Assembly (NCBI RefSeq): GCF_944324505.1
Contig: NZ_CALUWO010000011.1
Span: 1-58,511 of the forward strand
DNA: 58,511 bases
Reading direction: 5' to 3'
Origin: an uncultured Desulfovibrio sp.
GTDB lineage: Bacteria > Desulfobacterota > Desulfovibrionia > Desulfovibrionales > Desulfovibrionaceae
Made by a program: the position numbers and the translations under genes. Below are positions 52,308 through 58,511 of this stretch, in pieces. The first letter of the stretch is position 1, and every line of letters starts with the position of its first letter. The notes under the pieces were generated by a model. That model ran no database searches. It was given only the letters and a program-made list of their open reading frames with translations, and was not told where the DNA came from.

Positions 52308-53246
52308 GTGAAGAAAGCTCTTGTGATGTTTGTATGCCTGCTGTTGCTGGCAGGCAGTGCGCAGGCGGCCCAGCTCAACAAGGTGGCGGCCGTGGTCAAC
52401 GGCAAGGTCATCACCATGTTTGACCTGCAGAAGGCGGCCCTGCCCGACCTGGCCCGCGCCCGTCTCAATCCCAATGATCCCAAGCAGGCCAAGCAGGTCA
52501 ATGAGGTGCTGCGCAAGGCCCTGGATATGCTCATTGTCAATATTCTTGTGGAGCAGGAGGCCCGGCGCCTGGGCGTGACGGTGAGCGACAGCGAGGTGGA
52601 TCAGGAACTGGTCAGACTCATGCGCGAGCGCCGCCTGACCCGCGCCCAGTTCGAGGAACAGCTCAAGCGGCAGAACCTTTCGCTGGCGGACCTGCGCGAG
52701 ACCTTCGAGCGCAACATCCTGCGCCAGAAGATCATGGGCATGCAGGTGGGCCGCAAGGTGGTGGTGACCCCCGAGGAAATCCGGGACTACTACGAAAAGC
52801 ACAAGAACGAGATTTTTGACCGCAAGGGGCTGCACATGGGGCTGCTGGTCTATCATCCCAATGTCAATGCCTCCAGCATTGCCGCGCAGATCCGTTCGGG
52901 CAAGATGAGCTTTGCCGAGGCGGCCCGCAAGTATTCCATCGCGCCCAACAAGGAAAAGGGCGGCGACATGGGGCCGGTGGAATGGGACAGGCTCAATGAG
53001 GAATTTGCGGAAAAGCTCGGCAAGATGCGCCCCGGCGACGTGACGCCCATCTTTACCATCCAGAACAGGTTCAAGGCACAGATGGCCCTGTTCCGTCCCG
53101 GGCAGACCGGCCCGGACAAGCCCCTGACCCTGGAACAGGCCACGCCCATCATTGACGGCATCCTGCGGCAGCCCAAGGCCATGGAACGCTTTGACGAATA
53201 TGTGAGCCAGCTGCGCAACCGCGCGGTCATTGACATTCGCCTGTAG
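52308..53246 (+). CDS. SurA/PpiC-type periplasmic peptidyl-prolyl isomerase/chaperone
   Basis: 312 residues with a GTG start: GGGGGAAATACC lies in front and a clean signal peptide follows (KKALVMFVCLLLLAGSAQA). A SurA-like N-terminal domain (LNKVAAVVNGKVITMFDLQ...ALDMLIVNILVEQEARRLGVTVSDSEVDQEL) precedes a parvulin domain (about 170-265: GLHMGLLVYHP...IAAQIRSGKMSFAEAARKYSIAPNKEKGGDMGPVEW). It should assist outer-membrane protein folding in the periplasm. Two upstream in-frame ATGs at 52242 and 52281 would bury the signal peptide behind extra residues. The rodZ-like gene follows after 20 nt. Confidence 0.88.
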   Translation: MKKALVMFVCLLLLAGSAQAAQLNKVAAVVNGKVITMFDLQKAALPDLARARLNPNDPKQAKQVNEVLRKALDMLIVNILVEQEARRLGVTVSDSEVDQELVRLMRERRLTRAQFEEQLKRQNLSLADLRETFERNILRQKIMGMQVGRKVVVTPEEIRDYYEKHKNEIFDRKGLHMGLLVYHPNVNASSIAAQIRSGKMSFAEAARKYSIAPNKEKGGDMGPVEWDRLNEEFAEKLGKMRPGDVTPIFTIQNRFKAQMALFRPGQTGPDKPLTLEQATPIIDGILRQPKAMERFDEYVSQLRNRAVIDIRL

Positions 53247-53266
53247 CCTGACGGCAGGGGGAAAGC

Positions 53267-54232
53267 ATGAATCTTGAAGAACTGGGCGTTGCGCTGCGGG
53301 CCGAGCGCGAGGCGCGCGGCCTGAGTCTGGACGAAGTGGCCGACAGGCTCAAGATCAGTGCGCGTCATGTGCGGGCGCTGGAAGAGGCCGATGAGGCGTC
53401 GCTGCCCCATCCCGCCTATGCTAAGGGCTTTCTGCGGGCCTATGCCGGCCTGATGGGTCTGGCGCAGGGCGAGCTGGACGAGGCCCTGAAAAGCCTGAGT
53501 CCGCAGGAAAACATCACCCCGACGCAAACGGTCTACATGGCGTCCGCATCCCGGCATTCCCGCTTGTCTGGCCGGCTCCTTTCCCTGCTGCTGGCCCTGC
53601 TGGTCATTCTGGGCGGACTGTATGCCCTGTGGAGCAGCGGTCTGCTGCAACGGGGCATGGAGATGATCCTCGGCGAGTCCTCCACCGTTTCCCAGGTGGC
53701 GCGGCCCGCCGGTCTGCCCGAAACGGACAGGATGGAGCCGGAGGCCGAAGCGCTCCCCGTGGTGCCCGTTCCCTCGCTGCCCCAGGCTGCGCCTGCACCG
53801 CAGGCCATGATCGCCCCTTCTTCTTTGATGGAAACGGCCGCCGCCGTGGCGGCGGAGCCTGACGCAAGGCCCGCCATGGCGGGCCTTGCGGCCGCGGAGA
53901 CGGCCGACGCCGCGTCGCCGCTGCCGGCCGAAAATCCGCAGGCAGATGCGAAAGCGCCTGCTGCCGCGGCAGCGCCGGCGCTGGCGGATGGGCTGCATCA
54001 GGTGGAACTCATTGCCACGGGGGCCTGCTGGGTGCAGGCCCATGCGGACAAGCGGCCTGCCCGGCAGTTTTCCCTGAACAAGGGCAGCTCCGTCACGCTG
54101 ACGTTTGAAGAGCGGCTTGACCTGCGGCTGGGCAATGCGGGGGGCGTGCGCATCCTGTACGACGGGGAAGAACAGCCCTCTCCCGGTGCGGCAGGGCAGG
54201 TGCGCAATCTGGTTTTTCCGCCCCGGTCCTGA
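53267..54232 (+). CDS. RodZ-like HTH membrane protein
   Basis: 321 residues. N-terminal cytoplasmic HTH of the RodZ type (LGVALRAEREARGLSLDEVADRLKISARHVRALEEADEASLPHPAYAKGFLRAYAGLMGL), one membrane helix (about 104-124, LLSLLLALLVILGGLYALW), an Ala/Pro-rich periplasmic linker, then a DUF4115 domain (ELIATGACWVQAHADKRPARQFSLNKGSSVTLTFEERLDLRLGNAGGVRILYDG). RodZ couples MreB to the peptidoglycan machinery and sets rod shape. Start has GGGGGAAAGC upstream. Confidence 0.85.
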   Translation: MNLEELGVALRAEREARGLSLDEVADRLKISARHVRALEEADEASLPHPAYAKGFLRAYAGLMGLAQGELDEALKSLSPQENITPTQTVYMASASRHSRLSGRLLSLLLALLVILGGLYALWSSGLLQRGMEMILGESSTVSQVARPAGLPETDRMEPEAEALPVVPVPSLPQAAPAPQAMIAPSSLMETAAAVAAEPDARPAMAGLAAAETADAASPLPAENPQADAKAPAAAAAPALADGLHQVELIATGACWVQAHADKRPARQFSLNKGSSVTLTFEERLDLRLGNAGGVRILYDGEEQPSPGAAGQVRNLVFPPRS

Positions 54233-54280
54233 CAGGAGGCGTAGCCCCGCCGTCCAGAAAGGGCAGCGCGGGCGGGTAGT

Positions 54281-55033
54281 ATGGAATGGAACGAACAGGC
54301 CCTGGTGCTGCGCATGGGGCCGTTTCGCGAGGCAGACATCTGGCTGCGCCTGCTGTGCCGCCGGCGCGGCATGCTCACGGTCTTTGCCTTTGGCGGCAGC
54401 CGCAGCCGGCGCCGCTTTTGCGGCTGCCTGGATGTGCTGAATACCTTGCGCTGCCGCATCCGCACCTCGCGGGACGGCCGCTTCATGAATCTGGAAGAGG
54501 CCAGTCTTGTGCAGGGACCGCAGGCGTTGCGCGGCAACTGGCGGCGCATGGGGCTGGCCACCAACTGTCTGCGCTTTCTGGAGGCCCTGGGCGTGGGCGA
54601 AGAGGCCGCGGCCGAGGCCTTTGTCCTGCTGGAAGACCTGCGCGCCACCCTGGAGACGCAGCCGGAGCTGCCCGGCCTGCTGCCGTTGTTTTTTCGCCTG
54701 CGCCTGGCGGCGGTGCTGGGCTTTGGCCCGCGTTTCACCCGCTGCGACCGGTGCGGGCAGAATCTGGACGAGGGAGCGCTTTTTGCGGTGGACGAGGGCA
54801 TATGCCTGTGCCGGCACTGCGCCGCAGCCAGGGAGAGCATCAACCGCTACGGCGTCTGGATTCCGGGGCAGGGGCTTGACCTTTTGTCCCGCGTGCAGCA
54901 AGAATTTCCTTCCCGGTGGCCTGCACAGGCCCTGCCGGGAGAGGTGCGCCGGGCCTGTGCCCGCGCCATTGACGGGTTTGTGCAATACCATCTGGGACTG
55001 GCCTGGGAGGGCAGGTATTTCCGCCGCGTATAG
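54281..55033 (+). CDS. recO: DNA repair protein RecO
   Basis: 250 residues. OB-fold N-terminus (QALVLRMGPFREADIWLRLLCRRRGMLTVFAFGGSRSR), a helical region, and a zinc site CDRCGQN...CLCRHC. It loads RecA at gapped DNA with RecR and helps anneal strands. It sits 48 nt after rodZ and 63 nt before glyQ, a typical housekeeping arrangement. Confidence 0.92.
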   Translation: MEWNEQALVLRMGPFREADIWLRLLCRRRGMLTVFAFGGSRSRRRFCGCLDVLNTLRCRIRTSRDGRFMNLEEASLVQGPQALRGNWRRMGLATNCLRFLEALGVGEEAAAEAFVLLEDLRATLETQPELPGLLPLFFRLRLAAVLGFGPRFTRCDRCGQNLDEGALFAVDEGICLCRHCAAARESINRYGVWIPGQGLDLLSRVQQEFPSRWPAQALPGEVRRACARAIDGFVQYHLGLAWEGRYFRRV

Positions 55034-55096
55034 CGCTTTTCCCGGTACGTTGGACATGCCGTGGGGGCATGTCATGGCAATACAAAAGGACAAGGC

Positions 55097-55972
55097 ATGT
55101 ATTTTCAGGACGTTATCCTCACCCTGCAACACTATTGGGCAAAGCAGGGCTGCGTAGTGGAACAGCCTTCGGGCGTGGAGTGCGGGGCCGGTACCTTCAA
55201 CCCCAATACCTTCCTGCGCGTCATCGGCCCCGAGCCGTGGAACGTGGCCTATGTGGAGCCGTCGCGCCGGCCGACGGATGGTCGCTATGGCGAAAATCCC
55301 AACCGTCTCCAGCGTTATTTCCAGTTTCAGGTCATTATGAAGCCGTCGCCGGAAAATATTCAGGAACTCTATCTGGGCAGTCTGGCGGAACTGGGCATTG
55401 ATCCCGCCTGCCACGACATCCGTTTTGTGGAGGACGACTGGGAATCGCCCACCCTGGGCGCCTGGGGCCTGGGCTGGGAAGTGTGGCTCAACGGCATGGA
55501 AGTGAGCCAGTTCACCTATTTTCAGCAGGTGGGCGGCATTGATCTTTCGCCCGTAAGCGTGGAACTGACCTACGGGCTGGAACGCCTGACCATGTATCTG
55601 CAGGGCGTGGAATCGGTGTATGACCTCAAGTGGAACGAGAACGTCACCTACGGCGACATCTATCACCAGAACGAGGTGGAGCAGTCCCGTCACAATTTTG
55701 AGGTGAGCAATGCGGAAATGCTGCTGCGCCATTTCAATGATTTTGAAGGGCAGTGCAAGGCCATGCTGGAGCTGAACCTGCCGTGGCCTGCCTATGATTA
55801 CTGCCTGAAGTGCTCCCATACCTTCAATCTGCTGGACGCGCGGGGAGCCATCTCCATCACCGAACGCACCGGCTATATCGGCAGGGTGCGCGCCCTGGCT
55901 GCGGGCGTGGCCAAACTGTATGCGGCCCAGCGCGAGGAAATGGGCTATCCCATGCTCAGGGGGGCAAAGTAA
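55097..55972 (+). CDS. glyQ: Glycyl-tRNA synthetase alpha subunit
   Basis: 291 residues. [48 protein letters not shown] is the classic start; the class II core continues with [34 protein letters not shown]. It forms the alpha2beta2 bacterial enzyme that charges tRNA-Gly. ATG 55097 has AAGGA upstream and matches the family; the ATG 36 nt earlier adds unrelated residues. The glyS ATG follows after 2 nt. Confidence 0.96.
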   Translation: MYFQDVILTLQHYWAKQGCVVEQPSGVECGAGTFNPNTFLRVIGPEPWNVAYVEPSRRPTDGRYGENPNRLQRYFQFQVIMKPSPENIQELYLGSLAELGIDPACHDIRFVEDDWESPTLGAWGLGWEVWLNGMEVSQFTYFQQVGGIDLSPVSVELTYGLERLTMYLQGVESVYDLKWNENVTYGDIYHQNEVEQSRHNFEVSNAEMLLRHFNDFEGQCKAMLELNLPWPAYDYCLKCSHTFNLLDARGAISITERTGYIGRVRALAAGVAKLYAAQREEMGYPMLRGAK

Positions 55973-55974
55973 TC

Positions 55975-58065
55975 ATGGCGACATTTGTTCTTGAAATCGG
56001 CAGCGAAGAACTGCCTTCCCGTTTTCTGCCCGTGGAGGAGGCCGAGCTGGCTTCCCGTTTCCGCAGTGCGCTGGATGAGGCTGCCGTGGAATACGGCGGC
56101 ATGCGCGTCATGAGCACGCCGCGCCGCGCCGTGGTCATTCTGGACGGGGTGAACCCCGTGCAGCAGGCCCGTGAAGAGGAAATTGCCGGTCCGCCGGTGC
56201 GTGCGGCCTATGGCCCGGACGGGCAGCCCACGCGGGCGCTGGAGGGCTTTGCCCGCACCCACGGCCTGAGCGTGGACGATGTCTACCGCATCCAGACCGA
56301 AAAGGGCGAATACGTGGCCGTCAAAAAGCGCACGGGCGGGGCTGCCGTCCGGGAGCTGCTGGCGGGCATCTGTCCGTCCATCATCACCTCGCTGCCCTTT
56401 GGCAAGCGCATGCGCTGGGGCAGCCATGCCCTGGCCTATGCCCGCCCCCTGCGCTGGATTCTGGCCCTGCTGGATGACGAGGTGGTGCCCTTTACGGTGG
56501 GACCCGTCACATCCGGCCGGGAAACTTTCGGGCACCGTATTCACGGCGCCGGTCCCTTCAGCGTGGCGCAGGCGTCCGACTATCTGCACATCATGGCGGA
56601 GAAGTGCGCCGTGACCGTGGACCCGGCCAGCCGCCGGGACATCATTGTGCAGGGCGGCAACGCGCTGGCGCAGGCGGCCGGGGGCAAGGTGCTCTGGCGT
56701 GACGCGCTGCTGGAAGAGGTGCAGGGCCTTGTGGAACACCCCGTGCCGCTGCTGGGCGACTTTGACCCGGCCTATCTGGAAGTGCCGGCCGAAGTGCTGC
56801 TGACCAGCATGGAAAGCCACCAGAAGAGCTTTGGCATCCAAGGGCCGGACGGGCGGCTCATGCCGCATTTTCTGACCGTGCTCAACCTCACGCCCCGCGA
56901 CCGGGAAGTGGTCAAGCATGGCTGGGAACGCGTGCTGCGCGCCCGTCTGGAGGATGCGCGTTTCTTCTGGCATCAGGACCTGCGCGATACCTTTGTCAAC
57001 TGGCTGGAAAAGCTGGAACATGTCATCTTCATTGCCCGTCTGGGCAGCATGGCCGACAAGACCCGCCGCTTGGAAAGTCTCTGCGGCTGGCTGGCCGGCA
57101 ATCTGGGGGACAGCCGTCTGTCTCCTGAAGAGGCCGCCCGTGCCGGGCGACTGTCCAAGGCGGACCTGGTCAGCGGCATGGTGGGCGAATTTGACACGTT
57201 GCAGGGGATCATGGGCGGCATCTACGCCGAGCGCAAGGGCGAAAGCCCGGCCGTGGCCCAGGCCCTGCGCGAACAGTACCTGCCTGCCGGTCCCGACTCG
57301 CCGCTGCCGCAGTCGCTGGGCGGGGCGCTGCTGTCGCTGGCCGACAAGGCCGATACCCTGGCCGGCTGCTTCGGCCTGGGCATGATCCCCACCGGCGCCG
57401 CAGACCCCAACGGCCTGCGCCGCTGTGCGCTGGGCATTATCCGCATCACGCAGGAATTCGGTCTGGCCCTGGATGTGCGCCAGCTCTTTGCCCGTGCGCA
57501 GGAACTGTACGGCGATCGCCCGTGGAAGCTGGCCCCTGCCGAGGCCCTGGACCGGCTCATGGAATTCTTTACGGCCCGCCTGCGCAATTTCTGGCAGAGC
57601 CATGGCGAGGATACCCTGCTGGTGGATGCGGCGCTGGGGGCTGGCTATACGGATGTGCCTTCCTGCGCGGCCCGGCTGGCGGCCCTGCGCGACTTCAGCC
57701 GCCAGGACGGCTATGCCCAGGCCGTGCAGACCTTCAAGCGCGTGGCCAATATCCTGCGCAAGCAGGGCGGGGAAGCCGCCCTGCCCGCCGTGTGGGATGC
57801 CGGCCTGCTGCGGGAAGCGCCGGAAAAGGCCCTGGCCGCCACGCTGGATACGCTGCTGCCGCGCCTTGATCAGGACTGGCAGCAGGGCGATTATGCCGCG
57901 TTGCTCACGGCGCTGGGAGAAGTGCGCCCCATGGTGGATGCCTTTTTTGACGGCGTCATGGTCATGGCCGAGGATGCGGCTCTGCGCACCAACCGCCTGG
58001 CCATGCTCAATGCCCTGGGGTCCCGCTTTGCCCGACTGGCAGATTTTTCTGCCTTGCAACTGTAA
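55975..58065 (+). CDS. glyS: Glycyl-tRNA synthetase beta subunit
   Basis: 696 residues. MATFVLEIGSEELPSRFLPVEEAELASRFR, GMRVMSTPRRAVVIL, FGKRMRWGSHALAYARPLRWILAL and the C-terminal DALR-like region. It provides tRNA recognition for the alpha2beta2 enzyme. The start at 55975 is set by the conserved MATFVLEIGSEELP and by its position 2 nt after glyQ; the open frame extends further upstream inside glyQ but is not used. Confidence 0.96.
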   Translation: MATFVLEIGSEELPSRFLPVEEAELASRFRSALDEAAVEYGGMRVMSTPRRAVVILDGVNPVQQAREEEIAGPPVRAAYGPDGQPTRALEGFARTHGLSVDDVYRIQTEKGEYVAVKKRTGGAAVRELLAGICPSIITSLPFGKRMRWGSHALAYARPLRWILALLDDEVVPFTVGPVTSGRETFGHRIHGAGPFSVAQASDYLHIMAEKCAVTVDPASRRDIIVQGGNALAQAAGGKVLWRDALLEEVQGLVEHPVPLLGDFDPAYLEVPAEVLLTSMESHQKSFGIQGPDGRLMPHFLTVLNLTPRDREVVKHGWERVLRARLEDARFFWHQDLRDTFVNWLEKLEHVIFIARLGSMADKTRRLESLCGWLAGNLGDSRLSPEEAARAGRLSKADLVSGMVGEFDTLQGIMGGIYAERKGESPAVAQALREQYLPAGPDSPLPQSLGGALLSLADKADTLAGCFGLGMIPTGAADPNGLRRCALGIIRITQEFGLALDVRQLFARAQELYGDRPWKLAPAEALDRLMEFFTARLRNFWQSHGEDTLLVDAALGAGYTDVPSCAARLAALRDFSRQDGYAQAVQTFKRVANILRKQGGEAALPAVWDAGLLREAPEKALAATLDTLLPRLDQDWQQGDYAALLTALGEVRPMVDAFFDGVMVMAEDAALRTNRLAMLNALGSRFARLADFSALQL

Positions 58066-58076
58066 AAAAAAAATTG

Positions 58077-58105
58077 TTGACAGGTGCACGCGGCTGGGAT
58101 AAATA
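58077..58105 (+). promoter_or_regulatory. sigma70 promoter of rpsT
   Basis: TTGACA (58077-58082), a 17-nt spacer, TAAATA (58100-58105). Near-consensus, 61 nt before the rpsT GTG, immediately after an A9 run that may act as an UP element. Confidence 0.85.
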
Positions 58106-58165
58106 CCGGTGTTCGCAACGAGGAATTATCCTGCCGCGTGCAGGTCAACTTTTTGGAGGAATATC

Positions 58166-58435
58166 GTGGCTAACCATAAGTCTGCCATCAAACGTCACAA
58201 GCAGAGCCTGCAGCGCGCCGTCCGCAATCGCGCCGCCCGCACCCGCGTGAAAAACGCCATCAAGGAAGTGCGTGCCGCCATTCAGAACAAGGACAAGGCG
58301 CAGGCCACCACGGCCCTGAGCGCTGCCGCTTCCGTGCTGGCCAAGGCCGCGGGCAAGGGTGCCCTGCACTGGAAGAAGGCGGCCCGCAAGGTCTCCCGCC
58401 TCTCCCGCGCCATCAACGGTATTGAGGCTGCCTAG
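58166..58435 (+). CDS. rpsT: 30S ribosomal protein S20
   Basis: 89 residues. [40 protein letters not shown], very basic and helical, is the full S20 sequence. The start is GTG 58166 after TTTGGAGGA; the longer frame from ATG 58109 carries unrelated residues. S20 binds the 5' domain of 16S rRNA early in 30S assembly. Confidence 0.97.
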   Translation: MANHKSAIKRHKQSLQRAVRNRAARTRVKNAIKEVRAAIQNKDKAQATTALSAAASVLAKAAGKGALHWKKAARKVSRLSRAINGIEAA

Positions 58436-58464
58436 TTTTCTGGTGTTATCTTGATTTGCCCCAC

Positions 58465-58511
58465 GCGCTCGTAGCTCAGCTGGATAGAGCAACAGGCTAC
58501 GAACCTGTAGG
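58465..58511 (+). tRNA. tRNA-Arg (ACG), 5' part only
   Basis: GCGCTCG acceptor arm, TA, GCTCAGCTGGATAGAGC D-arm, then a CAGG...CCTG anticodon stem with loop CTACGAA, giving anticodon ACG. It closely matches E. coli tRNA-Arg(ACG). The T-arm and 3' acceptor strand lie beyond the window. Confidence 0.93.

Overview
The window is GC-rich, gene-dense chromosomal DNA. It looks like a sulfate-reducing deltaproteobacterium of the Desulfovibrio type. The inference rests on a selenium-handling cluster next to a UGA-containing HesB/IscA gene, a PglB/STT3-type oligosaccharyltransferase, an orphan formate-tetrahydrofolate ligase, a Gram-negative Mla system and many ferredoxin/CxxC proteins. Species assignment is inference; no marker gene was compared. 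The window opens in the last bases of a 5S rRNA and closes inside a tRNA-Arg(ACG).

Layout. 1-2.4 kb: end of an rrn operon with its terminator, then a strongly AT-rich restriction-modification island. It holds a D12 adenine methylase whose 5' end is broken in two A-tracts, and a PD-(D/E)XK endonuclease. 2.5-8.2 kb: mlaD-mlaC-mlaA, an orphan OppD-type ATPase, a MerR regulator and a convergent MFS transporter with a MerR-type promoter. 8.4-13.4 kb: a YbhGFSR-like efflux operon on the minus strand. 13.5-19.6 kb: a ferredoxin-nitroreductase, then the minus-strand run fabD-argS-SPOR protein-mlaE-mlaF, so mla is split in two. 19.7-25.3 kb: rsmG overlapping an oligosaccharyltransferase gene, an LpdD-like gene and fhs. 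25.8-31.5 kb: groES-groEL, tatA with an ACT-domain gene, and a permease with a D,D-carboxypeptidase. 31.6-41.3 kb: a 946-residue multi-module glycosyltransferase, DUF3467 and OmpH-like lipoprotein genes, a large autotransporter with an AT-rich passenger segment, a divergent XRE regulator and greA. 41.6-43.2 kb: an MprF-type flippase without its synthase domain.

43.4-48.6 kb is the most interesting stretch. A minus-strand operon yedE-yedF(TusA-like)-DUF3343-sugar-kinase-like, of the kind linked to selenium metabolism, lies beside pyrR. Divergent from pyrR are three consecutive HesB/IscA-like genes. The middle one has an in-frame UGA exactly where its neighbours have Cys33, so it is almost certainly a selenoprotein (Sec33) that a normal gene caller would truncate. 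48.7-58.4 kb is housekeeping on the plus strand: mfd, a PpiC/SurA-type chaperone, rodZ-like, recO, glyQ, glyS and rpsT.

Several genes were given later starts than the longest frame because a good ribosome binding site and the family alignment agree on the inner start. Promoter and terminator calls are by eye from -35/-10 spacing and stem/T-tract structure.
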